From Closterium sp. Naga37s-1 (lineage: Eukaryota > Streptophyta > Zygnematophyceae > Desmidiales > Closteriaceae): a stretch of 64,000 nucleotides of DNA. A program made the position numbers and the translations under genes. The stretch is taken from positions 1-64,000 of the forward strand of contig CANJKZ010000464.1 in assembly GCA_947471745.1 (NCBI GenBank). Reading direction: 5' to 3'. Shown in pieces: positions 22,312-33,102 of the stretch (the first letter of the stretch is position 1; each line of letters starts with the position of its first letter). Under the pieces are notes generated by a model. The model saw only the letters and a program-made list of their open reading frames with translations, had not been told where the DNA came from and did no database searches.

Positions 22312-22450
22312 TGTGAAAAACTATAATTGTTATAGGTTGTTAGTTCTTGTCTAGGTGTCATACATTTGTCCTAGCACTAGGGTTAGCTTTCTTGCATATG
22401 CTTGTTTGTTCATTTCCAATATCATTCATTCCTCCGTTCCTATCTGGACA
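22312..22450 (+). repeat. 3' LTR of copia E
   Basis: 139 bp, TGTGAAAAACTATAATTG ... CTATCTGGACA, preceded by the purine-rich ATGGGGTG. The fourth base of the LTR is mutated compared with the 5' copy. Confidence 0.9.
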
Positions 22451-22455
22451 ATCCC

Positions 22456-23363
22456 GACCCCTCACACCTATACTCAGGTAGTCTCGGGACCCTAGCGCTC
22501 TCATTGGATAGCAACCATGGATGCAGATATGGAATCTTGAAGGTCCACAAGCACCTACGTCGATGTAGTTCCCCCCTCCTGGGGTGAACGTAGTCGATGG
22601 CATGTGGATCTTCAAGGTGAAGCGGCCACCTCAAGAGCCGCATGTCTTCAAGGCGCGCTACGTGGCTAAATGTTTTAGTCAGTGAGAGGGGGCAGCCTTC
22701 TTTCAGACCTTCTCCTCCACCCCGAAGATAAATATTCTTCCGGTACTACTGCTGCTCGCAGCGCAGCACGACAACGAGCTTCACTCGCTTGAATTCCCCA
22801 TTGCCTTTCTCCCAGGCTGCCTGCACGAGCAGATGTTCCTCCGGCACCTACCTGGATTCGGGTCCTTTCCTCCAGGGACCATGTAGAGCCTTTGATAGCC
22901 TCACTACGGTCTGCATCAGGCGCCTCGTGAGTGGCATCACACTATACACACTACTCTTGCTGGCCTCTCCTTCCTCTCATCCTCAGTTGACCTGTCTCTC
23001 TCCGTTTTCTCTAGCTCTACCTCTTTCTACATCCTCGTCTATGTTGACAACCTTCGCTTTCCTACTCCTGACAGAGTCGCACTGGCCTTAGTGAAGGCCG
23101 AGTTGCTGAGGAGATACGCTTGCACTAACCTTGGTGAGTCGCGCCGCTATGTTGGCTTGCATATCACTAGGGAGAGAGCAGCGCGCACCATCACTCTCAT
23201 GCAGTCACCCATGGTGCAGCTGAACCTCCAGCGCTTTGGCCTTCAGTTCTCCCCTGCACGACCTAGCCCTCTTCCTGTTGGCCATACGCTCTCGGCCCCT
23301 GTTCCTGGCGAGCCTGTTGAGCCCAGTTTTCTGTACGAAAGGCTGGTGGGATGCCTCATGTGC
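22456..23363 (+). pseudogene. copia F reverse transcriptase, part 1
   Basis: Reads VNVVDGMWIFKVKRPPQEP, VFKARYVAKCF, LVYVDNLRFPTPD (catalytic YVDD mutated to YVDN), then YVGLHITRERAARTI and RLVGCLM. It is cut within the conserved GCLMYLMT by the chromovirus and continues at 28838 with YLMTCT. Stops at about 22685, 22887 and 22897. Confidence 0.8.
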
Positions 23364-23733
23364 TGTGAGGATCTAGGATCGAGCTCAGAAAAGAGAGTTG
23401 TAACTCAATGATCCACCTGGGTACAACACGAGGCTATATATAGGCTCGACACAAGGCCGGTTACCGAGGTGTTACGAGAATGTTCTGAGGGTCGCGAAGC
23501 GTCCCGAACAGATTCTTCCCGAACTCGGTAGAAAGCAATTTGGTGGAAACCGAATAGGCTTGAGTTCAGTACACGTAACCTGGTTCGGTGTTGTAACTAT
23601 AATAAATAATAGGAATGCACCTAACCTAGGAAATCAAGCATATCTATACATGATAAAATAAACCTAAGCTAGATATAGCATAATAAATTATAGGCAAGCT
23701 AGCAAAGCCAGCATAAGCCGTCGTACTCTGACA
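23364..23733 (-). repeat. 3' LTR of the chromovirus
   Basis: 370 bp. The terminal CTCACA is mutated to CTGACA on the plus-strand right end. On the minus strand it is preceded by a polypurine tract, CAGGGGGGACG, at 23734-23744. Confidence 0.92.
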
Positions 23734-23975
23734 CGTCCCCCCCTGAAAGCTGGGTGGCGTGAGATACACGCTGCTTGACAAGATAGTCCTTAAGAGCACG
23801 GTGTGCATTGCCCATATCAGCTTCTGCAACCCAACTGTCCTCAGTGGGGTCAAATCCCTTCCAGCGTATCAAGAACTCGAGTGTCTTGCCGCCGCGGTGC
23901 CGATGAGTGAGAATGCGCTCCACTTCATACTCTAGTTCATCCTGTATGAGAACAAGTGGTGGTGGCAGTAGCTGC
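23660..23975 (-). pseudogene. Chromovirus C-terminal chromodomain
   Basis: On the minus strand, EYEVERILTHRHRGGKTLEF is followed by LIRWKGFDPTEDSWVAEADM and NAHRALKDYL. This is the chromodomain pattern YxVExIL...FLVKWKGY...TWEP, with the aromatic cage positions Y, W and F/Y largely kept (the last W reads SW). In known elements the chromodomain guides integration to methylated-histone chromatin. The frame is open here, but the upstream integrase is broken. Confidence 0.85.
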
Positions 23976-25100
23976 CGTCCCTAGAACTGTTGGTTGGGGT
24001 CCTTGTAGGGCTTCAGTAGCTGAACATGGAAAGCGTTGTGAAGCTTCCACGTAGTAGGTAAGCGCAAGCGGAATGTAACCGGTGTCACATGTGCCTCAAC
24101 GAGAAAAGGATCACAGAAGCGAGGCCGGAGTTTGGATGGTAGGTGAGACAGCTTCAAGTTGCGCGTATCAAGAAGCACCTGATCTTTGACTGCTACTGAG
24201 TGATCACATCGTTGGCGATCGGCATAGAGCTTCTAGGAGTTATGCATTGTGGTGAGACGTCGTTGAGTCTTCTCCCATAGCTGCTGCATGGTGGTGACGA
24301 AGTCGTGTGCGGCTTGGACATGTGCCGGTGTGGTTGGCTACTGTGGTGTAAGTGGTTCCCGTCCGTAACACAGGAAAAAAGGAGTTTTCCCTGTGGCCGC
24401 ATGCGACGCGTTGTTGTAAGCGAACTCTGGAGTCGGAAACTGTGTATCCCAGTGGCGGACGTCTTCTTTGCAAGTTGTGCGCAGTAAATGTTCAACCACT
24501 TGATTGAGTCGCTCTGTCTGTCCGTCAGTCTGGGGGTGGTATGCTGAAGACATTGCAAGCTTTGTCCCCAACAATCCCATGAGCTCCTTCCAAAACTTAC
24601 TGGTGAATTTTGGGTCCCTGTCTGAGATGAGAGTAGCGGGGATGCCGTGGATGGTGATGATGCGGTCGAAGAAGAGGCGAGCAATTGCTTCAGCTGTAGC
24701 TGTGGCGTTGGTCGGGATGAAGTGACCCATTTTGGAGAACTTGTCGATCACCACGAGTATAGCGTCATGTCCTCGTGAGGTCAAAGGAAGTCTCGTAATG
24801 AAGTCGAGGCTAACGAATTGCCATGGCTGCTCCGGTACGGGTAGAGGCTAAAGTAACCCTGTTTTTTTTCTGCTTGCTACTCTTCATCCGCTGGCACGTG
24901 TCGCACGAGGTGACGAACTGCTGCACGTCTGCTGCCATCCTGGGCTAGTAGTAATACCTTGCTATCCCTGCTAACGTCTTGTTGCTCCCGAAATGTCCCG
25001 CGTATGGTACGGCGTGAAACTCCTCCAGTAGAATCTGTCGGAGCGGGGCATAGTTCGGTACCCAAATCTTTCTTGTGCCCTTCCTTACAGCTAAGTCTTT
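23976..25100 (-). pseudogene. Chromovirus integrase
   Basis: From right to left: the zinc-binding region (FHAVPYAGHFGSNKTLAGIA ... CDTCQRMKSSKQ, about 25030-24870), first catalytic D in SLDFITRLPL (about 24800), second in LISDRDPKFTSKFW (about 24620), and E in PQTDGQTERLNQVVEHLLR (about 24510). Then comes the GPY/F-like C-terminal region near 24060-24190 (LPSKLRPRFCDPFLVE). A stop replaces one residue of the YYY..RM segment near 24945, and further stops or frameshifts follow. Confidence 0.88.
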
Positions 25101-25117
25101 CTCACTGTAACAGCTTC

Positions 25118-26430
25118 TTAGTCTATGCTGTAGCGATCACTGCATCCACGGAGTATCCATGTTGGAATAGACCCTTGAGCAGAGGGTTCATCCCGTCGAG
25201 CTGGATGCCTGCTACATGTCCGGGGCGGCTCAACGCGTCTGCCTTGTTGTGTAGCCTGGGCTTGTAGACGATGTCGTAGTGGAATTGAGTTTCCATGAAG
25301 TCCACCCACCGCACCTGTCGTCGTGAGAGCGTCGGCTGCGACTTCAGATATTTGAGACTGCAGTGGTCAGTATAGACTGTAGTCTTGGCTCCCTCTAGGT
25401 AACACCTCCACGCCTTGAAGGCTATGACTATCGCTAAGGCTTCCTTGTCATGGATGGGGTAATTCAGTTGTGCTCCGTGTAGCTTCTTACTGAGGTAGGC
25501 GTTTGGCTGCAAACCGCGTCAGTGATCCAGCATCAGTACTGCTCCGACTGCATGGTCACTAGCGTCTGCTTCCACCACGTAGTCCTTGTCTGGGTCCGGT
25601 AGGATGAGTACTGGAGCTGTAGTCAGTGCTGTTTGTAGCTGCTCCATGGCTTGCTGATGAGGAGTATCCAACTTGTAGGGTGTATCCTTTTTCAGTAGGT
25701 CGCTCAGTGGAGCTGCTATCTTAGCGTACTGCAGCACGAACCTGTTGTAGTAGTTGGCTAAGCCTAGGAACTGCTGCAACTCCTTCACGTTCTCCGGGTA
25801 CTTTCCACTTCTTGACGGCTTCGATCTTCCGCGGGTCCACGTGTACGCCCTCGGCACTCACCATGTGCCCGGGAAACTGCACCTTCTTCAGGGTGAAGTC
25901 GCTCTTTGACAGCTTCACGTAGAACTTGTTTTTCCGCAGGATTTCGAACATCTTCCGTAGATGCTCCACGTGCACCTTCAGGTTCTTGGAGTAGATGAGA
26001 ATGTCGTCCAGGTACACAACCATGCACTCGTCCATCAGGGGCCGTAGGATATGGTTCATCTCCGCCTAAAACGTTGCTGGTGCGTTGCAGAGTCCGAACG
26101 GCATCACCAAGTATTCGTAGGAGCCATATATGGTACGGAACGCCGTCTTGTGGATCGAGTTGTCCTTCATTTTGATCTGCCTGTAACCCGATCGTAGGTC
26201 CAGCTTCGAAAAGTCTGTTGCACCACGCAGTTGGTCCAGTAGGTCGTCTATGCGCGGTATGGGATTTTTTTTTTTTTAACTGTCTGTTTTTGGAGTGGTA
26301 GTCGATGTACATCCGTAAACTACCGTCTGGTTTTGGAGTGAAGAGAACTGGTGCACCATAGGGAGAGGTGGATGGGCGGATCAGTTGTCTGTCCAGTAGA
26401 TACTCTATCTGTTTCTTCATGTCTGTCAGT
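25118..26430 (-). pseudogene. Chromovirus reverse transcriptase and RNase H
   Basis: RT: SPYGAPVLFTPKPDGSLRMY (about 26370) and VVYLDDILIYSKNL with the catalytic YLDD (about 26000). A T run at about 26263-26278 distorts the frame between them. RNase H: VVEADASDHAVGAVL (about 25560), LSKKLHGAQLNYPIHDKEAL, VYTDHCSLKYL (about 25360) and HNKADALSR (about 25240). It is interrupted by a stop near 25520 and by frameshifts near 25800 and 26060. Confidence 0.9.
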
Positions 26431-26469
26431 TCGGCCGGACTCAGTCGGTATGGTGCACGTGAGATGGGT

Positions 26470-26680
26470 TCCGCACCTAGTTCCTTGGAAGGTTCTCCAA
26501 TTTTTGTACCGCGGAAGTTTCATACTGTCCACCATTGTTGCCAAGAACCTGGTCTCCTCGGAAGGTTCTCCAATTTTCTCCAAAGTCCCGCGATCACATA
26601 CTGAGTGAGATGCACCGCTGTCCACCAGTGCCTGGAGGCGTCGTTCTTTGCATAACACCTCGAGGAGTAGTGGTTCGTGT
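26470..26680 (-). pseudogene. Chromovirus aspartic protease
   Basis: LQALVDSGASHSVCDRGTLE, with the active-site DSGA, at about 26600-26640. The segment between protease and RT (26430-26560) appears shortened and contains a duplicated stretch around GAAGGTTCTCCAATTTT. Confidence 0.8.
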
Positions 26681-26819
26681 TGCGCTGAGTAGCCAAGAGG
26701 GTCTCATTGATAGGATCATAGGGTACATCAAAGATATTACCATCCCTATTTCCTATACCTGACTCAGCACTTTCCAACTTCACCTGGCGGGTAGGAGGAT
26801 TTTTCCGAGGCTTGTACAA

Positions 26820-28310
26820 CTTCTCATGAGCCTAGAACTTTCCTCTAAGCCTTTGCAGCTGTGTAGGCTTCACCTGTGGGTAACGGGGAGCCTTAACACT
26901 GTGCTGCGGGGAGAGAATATTAACTCCACGGAACGCACGACCCTTTTCTACGCTCCGTAATGCTTTGCCCAACTTCTCAGGTACCTGAATAATTTGGAAA
27001 GGCTTTTTCTTGGCCTCTAAATCTCCCCTGAATTTTTCAAAGGCTTGAAAACCACGAGAGGCAATATTTTTTGTTAGAGTATCTTTATAGGATACTTTTA
27101 ACGAATTCCTACTTTCGTGGGTGTTCGGCTGAAGTTTCCCGGTCGGTGCACAGTCTTTTTTCGCGGAGCCTCCATTCGCCTCGGCGATTTCCCCTGATGC
27201 CGGCCGGTCGTGACGTTTTATATTCTCGCCATCATTTTCTCCTTTTTTCGCCCGCTCCGAAGTGCCACGCCGTCGCCCCTTTTCCCTTTTCGGATCGTTA
27301 CGCGATCGCCAGGTCGATCCGCGGCTACTGGCGATTCTCGTTTTTTTACTTCGGAGGTGCTGTTTTGTTGCTGCCCAGCAATGCCGCACGTGCTTTTTCA
27401 TTTTGTAGCACGACAAGAATTGATGTCCGGCTGCGCCGCAAAATTCACATTTTGTCGGTTGCTGCTTCGCGTCAAATCTGTCGATATCCATCGGTTCGGC
27501 GAACGTGGGGGGTGCCGATCGCTCCGTGCCGAATGTACGGTTTGGCCCGTAACGTCGTGTTTCGGGTTGACCACGTGTCAACGCGTCGTAACCTTCGGCT
27601 GCACGTACGAGGTCGCGGTAGTTACTGTAGTTCGCTGCAATGACCTGCCGGCGAATCTCCATTTTTTTCCCTTCTGTGTATGCCTGAATTTTTTCGCCTT
27701 CGGTCAGGTCGATGATGCGCGCAAAAAGCTGCTCCTTCGACTGCGTGTACAGTGCTACACTCGCGAGTTGCTTGTGTTGGTGAATCTGCTGCCGCGCCAT
27801 GTACACTGAATTAATTGGCTCGAAACGTTCGATGAGGTCTGCCCGAAACTACGCCCACGTTTTCTCCCCGCGGGCCACGTCACTGTAGTAAATCCACTCG
27901 AGTGCTGGTCCTTGCAACAGTGTCGCTGCGAGCTGAATCCTGTTTGCGTCGTGTGTCGGGGTCGAACAGCCAATGGCCTCAAAGTAAATTTCAAGGTTTG
28001 CCACGAATCGTCGAACGTCCAATCCCTTCGCGCTTGGATCGAACGCTTCAGGGAGCCTCGGGGGAGCTGCTTCGAAGTTCAATGAGGGTGGCACCACTGG
28101 TCCGTGAATTGTCGGTGTCGCCGCTGCTGCTGCTGCCGTCGCTGCTACGTTAGCTGCTGCATTGACTGCTGCGGTGGCGGCTACGGATTGGTTTGTCAGA
28201 AGGGCCTCGATTCGCCGAATCGCCACCTGCGTCTGTTTCACGTCGGTGCGAAGGCTGGCGATGTCGCTCGTCGTCGCGTAATTGTCGCCTTGGCTCTCCA
28301 TGCCTGACAT
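26820..28310 (-). pseudogene. Chromovirus gag with CCHC zinc knuckle
   Basis: Begins MSGMESQGDNYATTSDIASL at 28310 and runs through a retrotransposon gag domain (DPSAKGLDVRRFVANLEIYF, ALEWIYYSDVARGEKTWA). A single TAG stop near 27850 interrupts it. It continues at FRADLIERFEPINSVYMARQ to the knuckle CEFCGAAGHQFLSC (C-X2-C-X4-H-X4-C, about 27400) and a basic tail to about 26832. Apart from the stop, the frame is open for nearly 500 codons, so gag has decayed less than pol. Confidence 0.88.
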
Positions 28311-28449
28311 TGCGCGTTCGAAAACCGAAATCGAGGGGGAGTGAAGAACACGGAACCGGTTTTACGTACCCGAAATCGGTGTTTAACAGTCGTCGCCCCT
28401 GCGGTTTTTGAAGACTCGGTTTTAATGGTCGAAAAAACTTCGCGTGTAA

Positions 28450-28467
28450 ACGGCTCTGATTACCAAG
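28450..28467 (-). other. Chromovirus primer-binding site
   Basis: On the minus strand the 5' LTR is followed after two bases by TGGTAATCAGAGCC. This equals the initiator tRNA-Met complement TGGTATCAGAGCC with one extra A. Confidence 0.75.
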
Positions 28468-28837
28468 TGTGAGGATCTAGGATCGAGCTCAGAAAAGAGA
28501 GTTGTAATTCAATGATTCACCTGGGTACAACACGAGGCTATATATAGGCTCGACACAAGGCCAGTTACCTAGGTGTTACGCGAATGTTCTGAGGGTCGCG
28601 AAGCGTCCCGAACAGAACCTTCCCGAACTCGGTAGAAAGCAATTCGGTGGAAACCGAATAGGCTTGAGTTCGGTACACGTAACCTGATTCGTTGCTATAA
28701 CTATAATAAAATATAGGAATGCACCTAACCTAGAAAATCAAACATATCTATGCATGACAAAATAAACCCAAGCTAGATATAGCATAATAAATTATAGGCA
28801 AGCTAGCAAAGCCAGCAGAAGCCGTCGTACTCTCACA
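28468..28837 (-). repeat. 5' LTR of the chromovirus
   Basis: 370 bp, perfect TGTGAG/CTCACA inverted ends. Plus-strand TATATATAGG at about 28541 could serve as a TATA-like element on either strand. Confidence 0.92.
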
Positions 28838-29022
28838 TGTACCTGATGACCTGCACTTGCCTAGATCTCACATATTTCATCAGCATCATTGCTCGCTTTT
28901 TTTAGATAGTGAGATACCGACTGAGCACTAGTCAGTTGCTAAGAGGGTATTGTGCTATCTGCTAATACATCAGGCATGGGGCTTATGCTCGGCGGACAGC
29001 AACCAAGTGAGCATACGGGACA
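28838..29022 (+). pseudogene. copia F RNase H, part 2
   Basis: Continues YLMTCTCLDLTYFISI after the chromovirus and reads to the GMGLML GGQQ segment. It is cut at the GH of the TGH-D motif by element C1; the duplicated target GGACA belongs to this codon pair. Confidence 0.75.
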
Positions 29023-29969
29023 TGCAGAGATAACTCTAGCAACGGTAGTTAAGCTACGGGCTAAGCACGGGGTGGGAGTGATCGTAGCGTTTGTTCATTA
29101 GTCGTTTCCTTGTGTGCTCACTACTTGCCAGTTCACGGAGAAAATTGGCAAGAGTTCCACTAGGAAAAGTTGACAACAATGGTTCAGAATAGCAAGGCAA
29201 CAACGACTACATCAGATGCTAGCATGCAAGCTGGTCGTCTGCCAGCGCAACACGGTCGACCGCGTTCCGGCATAACTTGGTCGACCGCGCTCCAGCAGGG
29301 CAATGTCGCGGTCTGCCAATGTTGCAGGTCGACGACGTGCCAACACTGCAAGAAGCCGTATGCACAGCGTTGCATCCACATGACAGCAACGCACCCGCTT
29401 CGCAGGTGCTTGCAGATGATTGGTGTGCCGAGTCTTGTCACCTGCACAGCGCACGCACCACATCGTTCTCATGCTGACGACTGCATCTGATCAGCCACGT
29501 CGACCTCCGGATACCACACCGAGGTTGGCCTTGCCACGAACACCTGGGCGACCGTCGCGTGCCTCTGAAGAAACCCGTCGCCCAGGTAACATAGTCGATC
29601 GGGCAACCACCACGTCGACCAGTTCCTCCTTGTGCTTGTTGACCACCCAGGTCGACGACCACCACTGGTCGACCACACCAAGTCGACAGCGCATCTGGTC
29701 GACCAGCTCCAGGTCGACCAGCCCAGCTGTCAGCCGACCACCCAAGTAAGTTGCCTCAAGTCGACGTCCCCAAGTCGACGCCTCCGAGGTCGAACACCTA
29801 CACTTGGCGCCCTCCGAAGACGGCGCCCCTGTAGTGACCCCCGTGCAAGTCGACCAGTCCCGTAGACCGGCTCGCCTACTGCTGCAGGTCGGCTGCAACT
29901 CCCGTACACCTGACCACGAAGTCGACTCCGCCCAAGCGAGGACGGGGCCAAACACAACTCCCCTTGACA
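29023..29969 (-). repeat. 3' LTR of copia C1
   Basis: About 947 bp, unusually rich in GTCGAC and its variants (GGTCGACC, AGTCGACG), especially 29480-29920. Confidence 0.9.
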
Positions 29970-30089
29970 CTTCCCTGCCGTGCTCACGCTTGGGCCCCCA
30001 GCCCACACGGCAGTACTACTCGGAGAATAGCTCGTCGGCGTGCACCCAACACACAGCACGCCAATCAGCCATGCAAACGGGCATGGCAC

Positions 30090-30572
30090 CTACTGCTGCA
30101 CGTCGTCGTCGCCGTCGCCCACGTCGGCCAGGCGCACGTTGCCGATTGCGGCGGAGCACCGGTTGAAGGCCGGATAATGCAGCGCCTTCATCAGGAAGTC
30201 GGCCGTCTGCTCGGTGGTCAGGATGTAATTCAGCAAAAACTTCTCGCGTTTCACCATGTGCTGCAGCAAGGCGTGTCGCCGCTCCATGTGCTGGAGGTTG
30301 AGGTCGAGGACAACAACGATGCTGAGGAAGATCGTCAACGTGACGTAGCTGCTCACCGGCGAATAAGTTTCATCGTAGTCAGCACCATACAACTGCGTCA
30401 AGCCCTTCACGACCAGCCTCGCCTTTTCGCGCTCGACGGTGTCGTCGATGCGGTACTTCGTCATCAGCATCCACCGGTTCTTCATGATGTTCACCCCGAG
30501 TGGGCGTTCGACCAGCTCCCAGGTTCCCATGCTAAAAAGGCTGAGGATCTCCTCTTCCATGGCGGCCTTCAC
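30090..30572 (-). pseudogene. copia C1 RT N terminus joined to RNase H C terminus
   Basis: An open frame of 160 codons. It starts in the RT N-terminal region (LGVNIMKNRWMLMTKYRIDD, REKARLVVKGLTQLYGADYD, ETYSPVSSYVTLTIFLSIV, VVLDLNL). It then passes directly to the RNase H C terminus (QHMERRHALLQHMVKREKFL, TTEQTADFLMKALHYPAF). The YxDD core and the RNase H active-site residues are gone. The join kept the frame. Confidence 0.85.
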
Positions 30573-31035
30573 TGCCTTGCCCTTCCAGCACCTCTTTAAC
30601 CGTCATTGTCGCGATGTCCCAGTCGTGCTCAGGGTCGGCGTGCATGTCTGGGTCAAGCTCTGGCAGGTCGACATCATCCTCGGCGTCGTCATACGCCAGG
30701 TCGTCATCGACCTCGTCGTTCACCGTGGTGTAGGCAGCTGGCGGTAGGCACGCGTGGTAGGACAAGAAGTCAGGCGGCCTCCATTCTCTACCCGAACGCC
30801 GCGGTACAGGTTGGACCTCTACGACATCGCTGTCGGTGGACTCCTCAACCGCCAAGTGCTCGCCTCCATCGTCACCGAATTCGCTGCCCTCGGCGTCCTG
30901 CTGCACCACAGTCGGCGTTCCTGCCGACTTCTCCTTTTTAGTCGACTCCCCTGCCGACTGCCCAGTCGCCGACCGTTCCTTGGTCGGCTTCGCTGGCAGC
31001 TGCTCCCCTGTCAGCGGCTTCCCTGCTGACACCTA
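30573..31035 (-). pseudogene. copia C1 acidic linker before RT
   Basis: Acidic, serine-rich frame (VEESTDSDVVEVQPVPRRSG, REWRPPDFLSYHACLP, DDDLAYDDAEDDVDLPELDP) as found between integrase and RT of copia polyproteins. It continues toward the RT frame with a frameshift near 30560. Confidence 0.7.
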
Positions 31036-31760
31036 CTTCACCCACTCCACCAAAGTCGGCCGCACCTCCTCGACCTGCTGCTCCTCTGTCGGCGTCAAAT
31101 TCACTCCCACACCGACTTGCTTGACGTCACGTCGGCCACCGGCGATGCTTTTGACCGGCACTGGCGACGTCCCACTTCTTCCCTCATCGCCGCTGGCCGA
31201 CGTCGAAGTCAGCAGGTCGGCGACAAGGGGTGGGGTAGGACGGGCAGGGGAAGGGGAAGAAGGGTGGACGACCTCGGCGTCCTCATAAGCAAGCTCACCG
31301 ACCTCGGCGAGCAAGGGGAGCGTCGCCTTGACGCCGGCCCGTGCTCCGACTTCCACACCTCCAGCGACATCGTCTCGTGGAACACCACATCCGACATGGT
31401 GACCACCATGTTGTCAGTGAGGTCGAGGAGCTCCCAGCCCTTGCTCTCCTCTGACACACCGAGATGGAGACCCCACCTGGCCTTCGGCTTCAGGTTCCCA
31501 CTATGCTACTGCTCGGGGACCCGGAACTGTGCCATGCAGCCCCACACTCGTGCCCGCAACAAGTCGGGCTTCAATCCGGTGAGCAGCTGGTACGGCGTCG
31601 TCCCTGGTGGTAGCGTCGACCTCTCGAGGCAGTTGCGGACCGAGACGGCCTGCCGCAGAGCGAGGTGCCACCAGTGGTGCTGCACGCCCATGTGCAGCAG
31701 CATCGTTCGCACCGAATCCACCACCGTCCTCATCTCCCGCTCCGCTCCCATGTGCGGTCG
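31033..31760 (-). pseudogene. copia C1 integrase C-terminal part
   Basis: Reads VDSVRTMLLHMGVQHHWWHL, GTTPYQLLTGLKPDLLRARV and WGCMAQFRVPEQ, then after a stop KARWGLHLGVSEESKGWELL and DVVFHETMSLEVWKSEHGPA. This matches the end of copia integrase and its insertion-domain tail. The catalytic core that should precede it is absent. Confidence 0.8.
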
Positions 31761-33009
31761 GGACACTCGAAGGAGAGGTGGTCGGGTCATGGCAGATCCA
31801 GCACTCCCGACATCGACTTCCTCCTCCTCGACCGCCGTCCTTGGCCGACATCTGCTTGTCGGCATCCCTGGCCGGCTTCACACCCCCGCTTCCACCGCCG
31901 CCAGACTGCACACGCAGCCCCAGACAACCTCCTTTCTTCGTCGGGGCGGCGTAGTTTGCCTGCGGCAGGAGCTCCATGGACCGCTCGGCCTCTTGCCGGA
32001 GGATATACGAGGTCAAGCAGTCCTCGTTGAGCGTCGCCCGCATGCCCGGCACTACAGACAGCTGCTTCATCAAGTTGTCGCTGCTCGGGAGCCCTTTCAG
32101 GACGTGCGTGATGTACGACGCCGTCAAATACTGCACGACGGCCATCCTCATGGTGGCGAGAAGTTGCCTTGCCCGATTGCAGTAGTCGGTCGACGTCTCC
32201 TGCTCGCCCATCCGCAGATGCGTCATATGCTCATCGAGGTGGCCGATGTACGGGTCATCCGTGACCTGGTACGTCGACGTGATGAAGTGCCACGCCTGGT
32301 GGCCGGCATCCAAGCAGTCCCTGCACGGCTTCAAGGCGATATGCACGCCCGGCGAGCAGCAACGCGAGATGACCGTGAAGGTCATCAACTGCACGACGCG
32401 AAACTCCGCACGCAGCTCGGGGTTGCTCAACGGCGGTGTCGCCACGGTGCCGTCGGCAAAGCACATCAGCCCGGCCATCTCCAGTTGGGGCTCAATGGCC
32501 TCCTTCCACGTGAGGATGTCAAAGCGGCCGGCCAGTAGGGGGCTACCGAGGATCCTGTCCGGCGTAAACTTGAAGTAACCGTAGCTCGGCGCGATCCCTC
32601 CCGCCATGACGTGGGTCGCCGACGCCGCCGTCACGCTGCTTTGACGTCCTCCAACGTCGCCCTGCGAGGAGCCTACTACCGTCGATGAATGCAGCCCTCG
32701 CGCCTGAACGCCGCCGACTTCATCGGCCTGAATCACACCTCTCTGCCTCGACGTGCCTCCTGCACTACTGCCGACTTGGTCACCGGCGTTGACGCCCACG
32801 TCGACGCGGCCTTTGTTCACCGGTCGAGGAGAGGCTGGTCGAGAAGGGTGCTCCGTGGCCCACACGGTGCGGATTCCCGCCTCAACGACCGCCAAGGGTA
32901 GGTTAGGCCCATACTCGCCATCCTGGTGGCGTCTCCTCGCATCCTCCAGTCGTGCCCCCAGAGTGTCTACCACCCCTGCGTCACCTACGCCGCCTACCAT
33001 GGCGACTAA
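31760..33009 (-). pseudogene. copia C1 gag
   Basis: An open minus-strand frame of about 515 codons overall. It starts near MVGGVGDAGVVDTLGARLED (ATG at 33000) and is homologous to the frame at 62765 and 63340 in copia C2. The body contains FKFTPDRILGSPLLAGRFDI and LTWKEAIEPQLEMAGL, TFTVISRCCSPGV, GHQAWHFITSTYQVTDDPYI and THLRMGEQETSTDYCNRARQ, typical of copia gag (UBN2-type). The CRECWICHDPTT end suggests a decayed zinc knuckle. The frame is intact through the capsid region. Confidence 0.75.
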
Positions 33010-33079
33010 CACTGCTGCCGGCCTGCGAACGAAATAGGTATCGTGCAACGAAGTCGACTAGACTGAAGGTAAGTCGCGG

Positions 33080-33102
33080 TGCCGTCCACACTCACCGCAC
33101 CA
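33080..33102 (-). other. copia C1 primer-binding site (tRNA-Phe type)
   Basis: Directly after the 5' LTR, the minus strand reads TGGTGCGGTGAGTGTGG. The complement of the 3' end of plant cytosolic tRNA-Phe is TGGTGCGGTGAGCGTGG (recalled), so there is one mismatch. Confidence 0.75.

Larger units (their letters stand above)
16930..22450 (+). mobile_element. Ty1/copia element E (5521 bp) with ATCCC duplication
   Basis: LTRs lie at 16930-17066 and 22312-22450, with about 16 differences. The perfect 5-bp duplication ATCCC is at 16925-16929 and 22451-22455. A degenerate primer site (TAATATAGAGC) follows the first LTR. The order is leader repeat, protease, integrase C terminus and linker, RT, RNase H. 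Gag and the integrase catalytic core are deleted. LTR divergence makes it older than copia G. Confidence 0.92.
23364..28837 (-). mobile_element. Ty3/gypsy chromovirus (5474 bp), inserted in copia F
   Basis: Two 370-bp LTRs with matching TGTGAG...CTCACA ends enclose gag, protease, RT, RNase H, integrase and a C-terminal chromodomain in minus-strand order, the gene order of chromoviruses. The target duplication is TGTGC (23359-23363) and TGTAC (28838-28842). LTRs differ at roughly 6 percent of positions. Stops and frameshifts in every region make it inactive. Confidence 0.93.
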
